Numbered from the stretch's first letter, positions 9,064-23,841 are shown. The stretch is DNA of 37,705 bases from Candidatus Nealsoniibacteriota bacterium (GCA_026396115.1 JAPLXL010000008.1:1-37705), one strand, 5' to 3'. Numbers and translations: made by a program. Notes: generated from the letters alone by a model not told the origin.

Positions 9064-10542
9064 ATGATGGAAGATTTTAGAAACTATTTAGAAGAAACGG
9101 GGGAAATAGGTCATATCGTCGCCCTCAGCCACTTCGTTGTTTATGTCTCCGGTCTTCCCACCCTGAAACCGGAGGAAATGATAATCACCGAGAATGGAAA
9201 AAGTGGCATGGTCTACGGATTAGACAAAGAGATAGCTGAAGTTTTAATGTTCGATGCTGAAAAATTAAAAGTTGGAGGAGAGATAGCCAGAACTAATAAA
9301 TCCTTTCAAATTCCAATTTCTCAAGAATTTTTGGGACGAATAATTAATCCCCTTTGTCAACCGATAGATGGTTTAGGTCCTATACTCGGAGAAAAAAAAT
9401 ATTTAAACATCAAAAGAGAAGCTCCTGGCATCACCCAAAGAATAAGAATAAATAAACCTTTGGAAACCGGAGTAATGGCAGTGGATTTATTGGTCCCTAT
9501 TGGATGCGGCCAAAGAGAGTTGGTTATCGGCGATGCCAAAACCGGCAAAACCACGTTTCTTTTGCAAACAATGGTCAGCCAGGCAAAAAAAGGAGCAATC
9601 TGTATTTATGTTGGAACTGGAAAAGAAACCTCGGCAATAAAGGCGGTTGAAAATTATTTAAAAGAAATGAATGTTTTTGATAAAACAGTAATGGTAATTG
9701 CTACTTCTGAAAATCCGGCAACTATAAACTACCTCTCCCCTTTTTCTGGAATGACTATTGCTGAATACTTTTGTGACAGGGGCGAGAGGGTAGTAATTAT
9801 TTTTGATGACCTTACCAGCCACGCTAAATTTTATCGGGAGATCTCTCTTTTAATAAAAAGAATTCCCGGCCGAGCTTCCTATCCCGGGGATATCTTTCAT
9901 ATCCAGGCAGCATTGCTTGAGCGGGCGGCAAACATCAAAACTTCAGACAATAAAGAGGTAAGTATTACCGCTTTACCGGTGGCTGAAACTTTAGAAAATG
10001 ATATTTCAGGTTATATTCAAACCAATCTGATGGCGATGACCGATGGCCATATTTTTTTTGATATTAATAATTTCAGAAAAGGTCAACGGCCGGCTATTAA
10101 TGCTTTCCTTTCGGTCTCAAGAGTAGGGAATCAAACCAAAGAACCTTTGGATCAAGCTTTAGCCGGTTGGATAAGAAAAAAATTAGTTGAATATCAAAGA
10201 CTAATGGAATTTTCGCAGTTTGGGGTAGAATTGTCTCGAGAAACTCAAAAATTTCTCGATTTAGGAAAGAAATTAGAGATTCTTTTTAATCAGGGTTCAA
10301 AAACAATAATCCCTCGCTCCCTTCAATTATTTCTTTTTGGTTTACTATTTTACGGTTTTTGGGAAGATAAACCTCAAAATATAATGGAAATGGAAATTGA
10401 TGAAATATTGAAAAATTATAATGAAGGGGTCTTCTCTGAAGTAGAGAGCGAAATCAAAAAAATAAAAAATTTAGATGAGCTTAAAACTTTTACTCAAAAT
10501 ATTATTCCAAAAGTCAATGAAATTTTATATCTCCCCCTCTAA
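9064..10542 (+). CDS. atpA: F-type ATPase alpha subunit
   Basis: P-loop GDAKTGKTT; IIFDDLTSHAKFYREISLLIKRIPGRASYPGDIFHIQAALLERAA; ITALPVAETLENDISGYIQTNLMAMTDGHIFF; arginine finger SVSRVG. Start at ATG 9064, after the delta stop. Confidence 0.97.
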   Translation: MMEDFRNYLEETGEIGHIVALSHFVVYVSGLPTLKPEEMIITENGKSGMVYGLDKEIAEVLMFDAEKLKVGGEIARTNKSFQIPISQEFLGRIINPLCQPIDGLGPILGEKKYLNIKREAPGITQRIRINKPLETGVMAVDLLVPIGCGQRELVIGDAKTGKTTFLLQTMVSQAKKGAICIYVGTGKETSAIKAVENYLKEMNVFDKTVMVIATSENPATINYLSPFSGMTIAEYFCDRGERVVIIFDDLTSHAKFYREISLLIKRIPGRASYPGDIFHIQAALLERAANIKTSDNKEVSITALPVAETLENDISGYIQTNLMAMTDGHIFFDINNFRKGQRPAINAFLSVSRVGNQTKEPLDQALAGWIRKKLVEYQRLMEFSQFGVELSRETQKFLDLGKKLEILFNQGSKTIIPRSLQLFLFGLLFYGFWEDKPQNIMEMEIDEILKNYNEGVFSEVESEIKKIKNLDELKTFTQNIIPKVNEILYLPL

Positions 10543-10545
10543 ATT

Positions 10546-12782
<2,237 letters not shown>

Positions 12783-12809
12783 TTTAAATATGCCCAGAAA
12801 TACGACTTC

Positions 12810-13073
12810 ATGAAAAAAAAACCACTTCTTGAGGTAAGAGTCTTTTGCTCGCCGGTCATTGAAAAAGAATCTTTTGAAGGAGAAGCTGAGGCTGTTTCTT
12901 CCCAAAATAGATTGGGTAAATTTGATATTCTTCCGGAACACACCAATTTTATTACTCTTATTTTTGGAACCTTAACCATTCATACTCCTGATAAAAAAAA
13001 TTTCGCCTACCAATTTGAAAGAGGAGTATTAGAGGTAAGTGAAAATAAAGTAAATGTTTTTTTGGGATTGTGA
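12810..13073 (+). CDS. atpC: F-type ATPase epsilon-like subunit, beta-sandwich domain only
   Basis: EGEAEAVSSQNRLGKFDILPEHTNFITLIFGTLTI matches the epsilon N-terminal domain. The protein ends at 87 aa, before a C-terminal helical domain. Confidence 0.85.
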   Translation: MKKKPLLEVRVFCSPVIEKESFEGEAEAVSSQNRLGKFDILPEHTNFITLIFGTLTIHTPDKKNFAYQFERGVLEVSENKVNVFLGL

Positions 13074-13100
13074 AGAGACTGTGCTAAAATCATTAAAAGA

Positions 13101-13493
13101 ATGAAACCGAAAATTCTTATAATTGAAGACGATAAACCAACTATTAATCTTTTTGAAGAAGTTTTCTCAATGGCTGGATTTGAAATTGAAGTTTTGGACT
13201 TAGGCCAAAAAGCAATTGAGAGACTGAAAGAAATTAGGGAAGGAAAAAAGGAAAAACCGGATTTAATTTTATTAGATTTAATTTTGCCGGATATGAATGG
13301 TATTTCAGTTTTAAAAGAAGCCAGAAAATATCCAGAAACGAAAAACCTTAAAATCTATGCCTTAACTAACTATAGCAGCCCCGAATCCAATCAAGAACTT
13401 ACCAACGAAGGAATTGATAAAATTTTAATTAAAGTTCAATATTCCCTCAATGAGTTAATTGAAATAATTAAAGAAGGCTTGAAATCAAAATAA
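13101..13493 (+). CDS. Stand-alone response-regulator receiver domain
   Basis: ILIIEDDKPTINLFEEVF...PDLILLDLILPDMNGISVLKEAR...KIYALTNY; no output domain. Confidence 0.92.
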   Translation: MKPKILIIEDDKPTINLFEEVFSMAGFEIEVLDLGQKAIERLKEIREGKKEKPDLILLDLILPDMNGISVLKEARKYPETKNLKIYALTNYSSPESNQELTNEGIDKILIKVQYSLNELIEIIKEGLKSK

Positions 13494-13512
13494 TAAAAAT
13501 TCTTTACTTTTC

Positions 13513-15081
13513 ATGCAAAAAGAATATTTAATTCTATTTTCTATTTTAATAAGTTTTATAATAGGATTATTTGTATATTTAAAAGAGAGAAATAGACAAA
13601 CTGGGTCTCATTTTCTAATTTTTGCTATTATTATAACCCTATGGTCCATCTCTTTATATTTTTATAATAATCCTATTTTACTGAGCGCATTTGAATGGTT
13701 GAAAATAACCTTATCTCTGACGATTGTTGGTATTTTTGAACTTTTTTGTTTTATTATTGTTATTTCCAATATTTCCTTTAAAAAATTTAAGATTCCTTTA
13801 ATTATATCTTTTATTTTAAGTGCAACTATAATTTTAGCGCTTTTTGTAAGTGGTTTGATGATTGAGGAAAAAAGCTATTTAATGATGCTCCATCCCCAAT
13901 CGGCAATCTTTTTTTTATTACTTTTTATCTACGGAGCTTTTGGAACAGCAATTTTATTTGAAAGGTCCCTTAAAAGTTCAGGTATCGAACATTTACAGGC
14001 TATGTATATATTGGTTGGGTTTGGGTTCTTTATAATCTCTATAACCTGCTTAAATGTTTTTATTCCTTTACTCACCGGGTCAAGAGAGTATCTTTGGCTG
14101 GGTCCTATTTTTGCTCTTTTTTTAGTTGGTTCTTTAGCTTTTGCTATTATTCGTTATTATCTTTCTGAAACCAGGGTCATTTTGATGAAGTTGTTTGTGG
14201 GGGCGATAGGAACAACTTTGCTAATCTTACCTTTTTTAATACCAAGTTTTAACTTAAAAATTCTTACTACTATTATTTTTCTTTTATTCTGCATTTTGGG
14301 GTATTATTTAATTAAAATAACTCATGAAGAATCTAAAAGAAGAGAAGAAGCAGAAAGATTAGCAAGAGAATGGGAAAAATTAGCTCGAGCAAAAAATCAA
14401 TTCTTATTGTCGCTTCAACACCATCTAAGAACCCCTCTTACTCCAATTAAAGGATATTTAGAGAGGATTTTAGAGGGAACTTATGGCAGAGAGGAAAATC
14501 CCGTCATTAAAGAAAAACTTATTGAGATAAAAAAATTAGCTGACACCTTGTATTCTCTAATGGAAGGTTTATTAGATGTCCAAGGGCTGAAAGTGGGGAA
14601 AAGAACTTTGAATTTAGAAGATTGCCAAATTGGAAATTTAATTGAAGGCATAGTTGAAGAATTAAGACCGCAAGCAGAACAAAAAAGTCTTTATCTAAAA
14701 TTTGAAAGAGCTTCTTTGCCAACGATGAAGTTAGACAAAAATAGAATCAGAGAGGCAATCTGGAACTTAGTTGATAATGCCATTAAATACACAAACCGAG
14801 GAGGGGTTACTATCACATCAAAAATTGAAGATGAAAAATTAAAGATTGCTATTTCTGACACCGGGATTGGTATGGATAAAGAAGAAATTGATTATTTTTT
14901 GCAAGGAAAACTCTTTGAAAGAGGAGAGATGACTAAAAAACTTTATGGCCCCGGCAGAGGAATGGGCTTAAATCTATCTATCGAATTTATTAAAACACAC
15001 GGTGGCAAAATCTGGGCAGAATCGGGGGGTCGGGGTAAGGGAACAACTTTTTGGATTGGATTACCAATTAAAGTAGAGTAG
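13513..15081 (+). CDS. Membrane sensor histidine kinase with multi-TM N-terminus
   Basis: About 8 hydrophobic segments, H-box LSLQHHLRTPLTPIKGYLERI, N-box REAIWNLVDNAIKYT, DTGIGMD, GPGRGMGLNLSIEFIKTHGGKIW. Confidence 0.95.
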   Translation: MQKEYLILFSILISFIIGLFVYLKERNRQTGSHFLIFAIIITLWSISLYFYNNPILLSAFEWLKITLSLTIVGIFELFCFIIVISNISFKKFKIPLIISFILSATIILALFVSGLMIEEKSYLMMLHPQSAIFFLLLFIYGAFGTAILFERSLKSSGIEHLQAMYILVGFGFFIISITCLNVFIPLLTGSREYLWLGPIFALFLVGSLAFAIIRYYLSETRVILMKLFVGAIGTTLLILPFLIPSFNLKILTTIIFLLFCILGYYLIKITHEESKRREEAERLAREWEKLARAKNQFLLSLQHHLRTPLTPIKGYLERILEGTYGREENPVIKEKLIEIKKLADTLYSLMEGLLDVQGLKVGKRTLNLEDCQIGNLIEGIVEELRPQAEQKSLYLKFERASLPTMKLDKNRIREAIWNLVDNAIKYTNRGGVTITSKIEDEKLKIAISDTGIGMDKEEIDYFLQGKLFERGEMTKKLYGPGRGMGLNLSIEFIKTHGGKIWAESGGRGKGTTFWIGLPIKVE

Positions 15082-15107
15082 GGGGGTGAACTCCTATTTA
15101 CCCTGTT

Positions 15108-15133
15108 AAAAAACCCCGCCCTTTTGGGTGGGG
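15108..15133 (-). terminator. Intrinsic terminator for the 15169-17496 gene
   Basis: Hairpin CCCCGCCC-tttt-GGGTGGGG with AAAAAA at 15108-15113, a U-tract on the minus strand just past the stop at 15169. Confidence 0.75.
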
Positions 15134-15168
15134 ATGAATATAATCCTATTTTCTTTTTCTGATAGGGT

Positions 15169-17496
15169 TTATTTTTGAATCTCAATTTCGGGTGGAGTTT
15201 CTTGGATAGGAGGTTGGGAAAGAGTTACTCCTTCTAAAGCTGGTAAACCTTTTTCAAGATTTTCTAAAATTTTCTTTATCTCTTGGTTTTGGGGATTTAA
15301 AACTACTAATGTCTCAAATTCATGTTTGGCTTTTTCTTCTTCTCCCCTTTTATCATAAACTAAGCCCAACATATATCTAGCATTAGAATAATTGGGATTT
15401 AAATTCACTGCCCTCTCAAATTCTACTTGGGCTTCTTTCGTTTTTTCTTCCCGCCAATAAAGTAAACCTAACTGAAAGGCTACTCCGGGATCTTGAGGAG
15501 AAATCATCTTTGTCTCTTCCAACTTTGAAATTGCCTCATCTAATTTTCCTTGCTGATCATAAGCTACTGCCAAAAGATAATGGGCAGGAGCATAATCAGA
15601 TTTTAACTCAATAGCGGCCCTTAGATTTTCGAGCGCTAAATCAAGATTTTTTATGCGAAGCTCATCTTCTCCTTTTTGTGCAAAATCTTGAGCTATTAAA
15701 ATATAAACTCTTCCCTTTTCCCCGAAAACGAAGGGAGAAGCAGGCTCTAATTGGATTGCTTTTTGATATGAGGATAAAGAAAGATCTCCTGCTCCCTCAA
15801 TTCCAATTAGGTTTCGGTAAAAGAATCCTCTCACATTCCAATTAGCCACATTCATTGGAGCCACATTTATAGCTTGATTTATGGCTTCAGCCCCATTGAC
15901 AATTGCTAGATTGGCCAATCTTCTTTTTTCCTCGGAAGACAAATTAGGGTCTTGAGAAATTAAATTGGCTTTAACTAAAAAGAGTTGAGAGAGATCTCTC
16001 CAATAAATATCTAAAGAGGGATTTAAATTTCCTGCCACCTGAATATAGTTAATAGCTCGATCGAAGTTTCCGACTTGAGAAGCCTCTATTCCTTTTAAAT
16101 ATTTCATTTCAGCAAAATATTTTTGCCCCTGAAGAAAAAATAAACTCAAGCTGAAAATAATAACTACCACCAAAATTAAGTTTGCTGAAACCATTCTCAA
16201 AGGAGAGGATAAATTTATCTGTCTTAATTTTGGGCTAAAAAAGAGTATAAATCCAGCCACTAAAAACCAGAAGGTAAAATAAAGCACAAAATTAAAAGGA
16301 TAAATAAAGCTGGCACAAATTAAACCTAAAATTCCAGCAGAGAGTCCAAGTTTTATCTCGTAGAAATTTTTAACTTCGGTTTTTTCTAAATATCTAAAAA
16401 TAAAATAGATTATTAAAAAGTAAAGAAAAAGCAAGGTTATTCCCATCAATATTCCTTTGGTTAAAATCCAATCTGAAAAAGATGAATTTCCGTCTGAAAA
16501 TCTTGTTCCCCAAAATAGCGTTTGGTTAAGGAGGGGAGAACGATATTTAGAATAATTAAAAATGAAAGTTCCGGGCCCTGTTCCTAAAATTATATTTTTA
16601 ATTCCTTCGCCAAAAGCTCCTTTTAAAATATAAATTTCTGAATTAAAACTAAGGGAAACTTCGGGAGGTAAAACGGGGAATCCCGGTAAGTGAACAGGAA
16701 AAAAATAAAAAAAGACAGAAAGAATTAACCCCGCCATCAGTAAAATTGCCCAACCTGCCGTGATTTTCTTTTTTTGATTTCCAAAACCGAAGATAAATAA
16801 AACTAAAATGCCAACTATTAAAACAACCCAGGCAGTTTTAAAATTTACTAAAATAACATTGCCAATAAGAATAAAAGAAATTATTCCTAAAATTATTTTT
16901 AAAAAACCTTTTGATATGAAAGTCAAAACTAAAGATATTGGCAAAAGGGCAGCTCCAAAGAGAGCTAAAGCATTTGTAGTCCCAACGGTATTGAAAGAAA
17001 GGGTTTTTGTAAAATCAAATGGGAAGGGAAAAATTCCATAAAGTTGAAGGATATTTAGAATTCCGGCAATTGCCGCTGATAAAAGGAAGAGGAACAAAAA
17101 AGGAAGAAATTCGGTTTCTTCTTTAAAAGAATTAATAACGAGAAATACTAAAATCAAAAACAAAAGGAAAGTCAGAAAACTATCTGTAATATCTAAGGGA
17201 TAACCAAAAAAAGAGGTTTTTAGCGAAAGAGAAAAAATGGAAGAAAATAAAAAAGAAAAAAAGATTAAAAAGAAAGCTAGATAGAAAATTTTATTTCCTC
17301 TTAATACTAAACCCCCTTCAAATATCTTTTTCCCCAACCAACCAATTAAACTTAAAAAAATTAAAATCAAAGCCAAAATTTGTTTTGGAAAATCCAAAAC
17401 ATTTTGAGTAAGAGGTAGAAAGAAAATGGGGATTAAAAATAAAAGTAAATAAAGAGGGATTTTATTTAATTTATCAAAAAAGAGAATCAAGTCCAT
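15169..17496 (-). CDS. O-antigen ligase/Wzy-like polytopic membrane protein with C-terminal TPR repeats
   Basis: Many TM segments with a central loop of O-antigen-ligase type, then repeated TPR units (APAHYLLAVAYDQQGKLDEAISKLEE...VAFQLGLLYWREEKTKEAQVEFERAVNLNPNYSNARYMLGLVYDKRGEEEKAKHEFE). Confidence 0.85.
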   Translation of the reverse strand: MDLILFFDKLNKIPLYLLLFLIPIFFLPLTQNVLDFPKQILALILIFLSLIGWLGKKIFEGGLVLRGNKIFYLAFFLIFFSFLFSSIFSLSLKTSFFGYPLDITDSFLTFLLFLILVFLVINSFKEETEFLPFLFLFLLSAAIAGILNILQLYGIFPFPFDFTKTLSFNTVGTTNALALFGAALLPISLVLTFISKGFLKIILGIISFILIGNVILVNFKTAWVVLIVGILVLFIFGFGNQKKKITAGWAILLMAGLILSVFFYFFPVHLPGFPVLPPEVSLSFNSEIYILKGAFGEGIKNIILGTGPGTFIFNYSKYRSPLLNQTLFWGTRFSDGNSSFSDWILTKGILMGITLLFLYFLIIYFIFRYLEKTEVKNFYEIKLGLSAGILGLICASFIYPFNFVLYFTFWFLVAGFILFFSPKLRQINLSSPLRMVSANLILVVVIIFSLSLFFLQGQKYFAEMKYLKGIEASQVGNFDRAINYIQVAGNLNPSLDIYWRDLSQLFLVKANLISQDPNLSSEEKRRLANLAIVNGAEAINQAINVAPMNVANWNVRGFFYRNLIGIEGAGDLSLSSYQKAIQLEPASPFVFGEKGRVYILIAQDFAQKGEDELRIKNLDLALENLRAAIELKSDYAPAHYLLAVAYDQQGKLDEAISKLEETKMISPQDPGVAFQLGLLYWREEKTKEAQVEFERAVNLNPNYSNARYMLGLVYDKRGEEEKAKHEFETLVVLNPQNQEIKKILENLEKGLPALEGVTLSQPPIQETPPEIEIQK

Positions 17497-17586
17497 GTAG
17501 TTTATATTATACTTTAATTTTAATACTATGCAAACAGGGTGTCAAGCTACCATTTTAAACAGTTTGACATTATTTTTTAATTCAAC

Positions 17587-18668
17587 CTATCGGTGGGTTT
17601 TAATATTTTGCAAAATTCCTAGTCCAACAAAGGTAGCAATCAAACTCGACCCTCCATAGCTAATCAATGGCAAGGGTATGCCAATTATGGGTAAAATGCC
17701 CAGATTCATGCCAATATGGATAAAAATCTGAGAAATTAAAATAATAACTAAACCGATACTAAAAAGACGGGGAAAATTACTTTGACTATTTACGGCAATT
17801 TTGAGGATTCGCCAGATTAAAATTAAAAAAAGCAACAATAAAATTGAAACCCCAATTAAGCCCGTTTCTTCAGCAATTGCAGAGAAAATGAAATCTGTCT
17901 GAGGCTCTGGTAAAAAACCGTATTGGGTTTGAGAACCTTTAAATAAACCTTGGCCAAAAATTCCTCCGGCTCCAATGGCAATTTTTGCCTGATTCTGGCT
18001 CCAGCCAGCACCCAAAGGATCGGTCGGAAAAATAAAACTAACAATCCTTTCTTTTTGATAATCCCTCATCAAAAAAACCCAGGTAAGGGAAAAAATTAAA
18101 AGACCGCAAAGAAACAAAATTAAAAAATGACGCAGTTTTATCCCGGAAACAATTAATACCCCAAGCCATAGAGCAATTAAAATTATTATTGAACCGAAAT
18201 CCGGCTGAAAAAAGATTAGACTGACAGGCAGAAAAACATAAAAACCCGAAAGCAGAATATGCTTAACCTGATACATTTCAATGTGTCTCATTGAAAAATA
18301 TTTTGCCAACAGAATTATCAAAATAATTTTTGTAAATTCTATCGGGTCAATTGAAACAAGACCTAATTTATACCATCTCTGCACTCCTCTGATTTCCGGG
18401 GCGAAAAAGAAAAGACCTACCAAGCTTAACAAGCAAAACAAATATAAAATTAAAATTAAATAAGTGTTTTCGCGAAAAATTCTCCAATCAAAAAAACAAA
18501 AAAGGAACATTAAAAAAATTCCTATACCAAAAAAAACGATTTGCTTTTTAAGGTTAAAAAAATCTTCTCTGCCCAAAGAACTGCTGTAAATAGATAAAAG
18601 CCCAATTTTTACCAATAAAAAAGCAGAAATAATAAGAATCCAGTCTAATTGTTTTAAATGGCGCAACA

Positions 18669-18669
<1 letters not shown>
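17587..18669 (-). CDS. rodA: RodA/FtsW (SEDS) family protein, RodA type
   Basis: Polytopic; QTQYGFLPEPQTDFIFSAIAEETGLIG and GIPLPLISYGGSSLIATFVGLGILQNIKTHR. Confidence 0.93.
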
Positions 18670-21142
<2,473 letters not shown>

Positions 21143-21143
21143 T

Positions 21144-21728
21144 TTAATATATACGATTTGGATTGCGCTGGGAAATTGTTGTTTGAATCTTTATTAAAGG
21201 TTGAAGCTCGGGTTTTTGCCCTTTTCCTCTTATTTCCAAAGAGAAGGTGACTCGTGGTTGCGTTTTTTGTTCTTGACCCCATGAATCAGAAGGACCAAGT
21301 AAGAAAGAGATTACTTCTAAATTAAGGGGGGTTAAAGACAAAGGTGCTTCAAAACTGGCGGCGCTATTGTTTGTTGATTTGCGTTCTTTTAATTGATTTC
21401 CGTCTAAGAAAAATTCCTGGCATTTATCCTGATAATTTAAAAATGTTATTCTGTTTCTTTCTGCATTGGTTTCATAATTATATTTTGCCCCAACGGTAGT
21501 CAGACAGCTTCCCGCCATATCCTTTCTGGCCATTCTTATGGCTCTACTCATATATTCTAAGTTATAAGAAACATTATCTATTAATTCTTGCGAAGCTAAA
21601 GCTTTTCGCTGTGCTTGAACGGCGCTAAGAAAAAACCCGGTAAAAGTGGTAAGCAATATCGCAAAAATAGCCACGGCCACCATTATTTCTATTAAAGTGA
21701 AGGCATTTTTTCTCATATTTATTGCCAC
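21144..21728 (-). CDS. PilW/GspJ-like minor prepilin
   Basis: Prepilin N-terminus MRKNAFTLIEIMVAVAIFAILLTTFTGFFL. Confidence 0.85.
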   Translation of the reverse strand: MAINMRKNAFTLIEIMVAVAIFAILLTTFTGFFLSAVQAQRKALASQELIDNVSYNLEYMSRAIRMARKDMAGSCLTTVGAKYNYETNAERNRITFLNYQDKCQEFFLDGNQLKERKSTNNSAASFEAPLSLTPLNLEVISFLLGPSDSWGQEQKTQPRVTFSLEIRGKGQKPELQPLIKIQTTISQRNPNRIY

Positions 21729-22216
21729 TTGTATAAATGATTTATAACTTTTGTATTATGCTCCATCCCCCGCTCGCTCCATTCAACAATAACTTTAACT
21801 TCTAAATATAAATAGCCATCTCCATCTATTGATTCAGTAACAAGAATTTTTCTTTTAAATTTTGTTTCAATGCCGCTTATGTAATTATAAAATCCATTAG
21901 TATCAATTTTTAAATATCGCCCCAGGTAACTTTCTAAGGTCGTTGATTGATAATCAGCTTCCTGTTCTCCATCTCCTACGGCCAAGCCCGTAGTCCATTC
22001 CTCCCCCTGATGAAGCCAGTTTGTGTCTCTAATGTTTCTGACAATTTCAACTCCTTCCTGAGCAAGATAATAAGCAATTAATTTTGATTGGTTTAAAGAA
22101 ACCCCAACCACGGTCTGCTGAATTAAAGAAAAACTGGCAAAAGCAGCTACGGTTAAAATAAAAATTGCTAAAATTACTTCCAATATGGTAAAACTTTTAT
22201 TATTTGAATTAGTCAT
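21719..22216 (-). CDS. PilV/GspI-like minor prepilin
   Basis: Prepilin-like N-terminus NNKSFTILEVILAIFILTVAAFASFSLIQQ; YYLAQEGVEIVRNIRDTNWL. Confidence 0.85.
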   Translation of the reverse strand: MTNSNNKSFTILEVILAIFILTVAAFASFSLIQQTVVGVSLNQSKLIAYYLAQEGVEIVRNIRDTNWLHQGEEWTTGLAVGDGEQEADYQSTTLESYLGRYLKIDTNGFYNYISGIETKFKRKILVTESIDGDGYLYLEVKVIVEWSERGMEHNTKVINHLYKWQ

Positions 22217-22223
22217 TTACTGA

Positions 22224-22272
22224 GCTTTCGTGTAGCGAAAGCGAAAGTGGAAAAGAATACGAAGTATTCTTT
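22224..22272. repeat. Interspersed palindromic element
   Basis: GCTTTCG...CGAAAGC followed by AAAGAATAC-GAA-GTATTCTTT. Confidence 0.8.
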
Positions 22273-22278
22273 GACCTA

Positions 22279-22791
22279 TTATTCAATTTCAATTAGGCCG
22301 GCTTTATTAACTCTTATTTTTTTTGTTTTTGAAGTATCGGTTTTTGAGGCAAGAGTAATTTCTATCTCATTCTGTTCCTCTAAATCTGTTTCTGGGTCGG
22401 GAGGATAGAAAAAGATATTAAGAGGAGTGGTTGTTAAACTGAATATTTTTACTCCCTCTTCTAAATTTATTGGGTCTCCAATAGTTCTATTATCATAACT
22501 ACCAGGATTTGCTTCATCTTCGCATCGTACCTTTAAAAGATAGTAATCGTTATCTCTAATTAGATTTATTCCATAACCTTTCATTCTCCAGCCCACTCCG
22601 CAGTCATAACTTGCTGCTTCCATGGCCATTGACTGGGCTCTTCTGATGTCTTGAGCCAATTTATGAGCTGACCTTTGAAGAGCAAATTGTTTCTCGCCTG
22701 CCCGGTAATTGGCAAAAACAACAACGGAAAGCAAACCGATAATTGAAACTGTTACCATTAATTCTACCAAAGTGAAACCTTTATTTTTCAT
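22279..22791 (-). CDS. GspH/FimT-like minor prepilin
   Basis: MKNKGFTLVELMVTVSIIGLLSVVVFANYR. Start re-called at ATG 22791 because the upstream 17 codons lie in an interspersed palindromic repeat. Confidence 0.85.
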   Translation of the reverse strand: MKNKGFTLVELMVTVSIIGLLSVVVFANYRAGEKQFALQRSAHKLAQDIRRAQSMAMEAASYDCGVGWRMKGYGINLIRDNDYYLLKVRCEDEANPGSYDNRTIGDPINLEEGVKIFSLTTTPLNIFFYPPDPETDLEEQNEIEITLASKTDTSKTKKIRVNKAGLIEIE

Positions 22792-22792
22792 A

Positions 22793-22893
22793 TACCGAGC
22801 TTCCGAAGGAAGCGAAATCGAAGAAGATTCCTTCTTCTCCACCTCAGCTGAAGCTTCGGTAGGTGAAGAAGAAGAAGACGAAGTCCTCTTTGC
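22793..22893. repeat. Interspersed palindromic element between pilD and the GspH-like gene
   Basis: accgagcttccgaaggaagcgaa...gaagacgaagtcctctttgcc; same layout as 23394-23450. Confidence 0.75.
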
Positions 22894-22900
22894 CTTACTT

Positions 22901-23755
22901 TTATTTTACCAGAAATAACGCCTGATACCAACTAATCAACTCGTTTCCCCAAAATAAAGCCAGAAAAGTTCCGGTTACCAAAAAAGGGCCGAAAGGAATC
23001 TCTGATTTCAAGGTTTTTTTATTAGAAATTATTAGTCCTATGCCAACTGTAGCGCCAATAAAAAAAGCTAAAAACAAAGCAAGTAAAATATTGGGCCAAC
23101 TTAAAATCAATCCCATGAAAAAAGCAAGTTTGATATCTCCTACTCCCATCCACTTTCCCCGCGAGATTAAAACTATCGCTAAAAAAAATACCGCTGCCCC
23201 AATGGCCGAGTATATGGTATCTAGTGTATAAAGATTAAAAAAAATACCAGATACCAGATACCAGATACCGGATACCAAAATAGCGGGATAAATAACCTGA
23301 TCGGGAATAATATAGTGTTTCAAATCATAAACAAAAATAACAATTAAAAATGAGGCGATTGTCCAATAATAAATTAGATTTAGAAAATTGAAAACCGAGC
23401 TTCCATTTGTGGAAGCGAAGTTGAAGAAGAGGACGAAGTCCTCTTCGCCTATTGAAAATTGATTGAAAATCAATAGAAACATCAGCCCCGTTGATATTTC
23501 TACGATTGGATATTGTAAAGAGATTGGCTTTTGGCAGTAGCGGCATTTTCCTTTCAGAAACATAAAGCTGAAAATTGGAATTAAATCCTGCCAGGATAAA
23601 AGGTGCTTGCAATTAGGACAATAAGAACGGTTTTTTAGCCCACCTAAATTTTTCAAAGAAAAATTTGGGAGGGAAAGACGATAAATTACGCAATTCAAAA
23701 AAGAGCCGACGATTAAACCCAAAAGAAAAACAATAAAATTAACAAAAAATACCAT
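22901..23755 (-). CDS. pilD: Prepilin peptidase/N-methyltransferase PilD
   Basis: CPNCKHLLSWQDLIPIFSFMFLKGKCRYCQKPISLQYP zinc motif; YDLKHYIIPD and GVGDIKLAFFMG catalytic Asp motifs. Confidence 0.95.
   Translation of the reverse strand: MVFFVNFIVFLLGLIVGSFLNCVIYRLSLPNFSLKNLGGLKNRSYCPNCKHLLSWQDLIPIFSFMFLKGKCRYCQKPISLQYPIVEISTGLMFLLIFNQFSIGEEDFVLFFNFASTNGSSVFNFLNLIYYWTIASFLIVIFVYDLKHYIIPDQVIYPAILVSGIWYLVSGIFFNLYTLDTIYSAIGAAVFFLAIVLISRGKWMGVGDIKLAFFMGLILSWPNILLALFLAFFIGATVGIGLIISNKKTLKSEIPFGPFLVTGTFLALFWGNELISWYQALFLVK
23244..23278. repeat. Tandem heptamer (ATACCAG)x3 + ATACCGG + ATACCAA inside pilD
   Basis: Direct reading of aaaataccagataccagataccagataccggataccaaaa. Confidence 0.95.
23394..23450. 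repeat. Interspersed palindromic element overlapping the pilD coding region
   Basis: accgagcttccatttgtggaagcgaag then GAAGAGGAC-GAA-GTCCTCTTC (23426-23446). Confidence 0.8.
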
Positions 23756-23778
23756 TACTAAATTATATCACAAAAAAA

Positions 23779-23805
23779 CCCGGCGTTGAACGTTTAAACG
23801 TCGGG
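23779..23805 (-). terminator. Bidirectional-looking intrinsic terminator after the 23842-24267 pilin gene
   Basis: CCCGGCGTT-...-AACGTCGGG hairpin with A7 on one side (U7 on minus) and TTTT on the other. Confidence 0.7.
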
Positions 23806-23841
23806 TTTTGATTATCGGGTTTTAATCCAATCAATTGCCTA

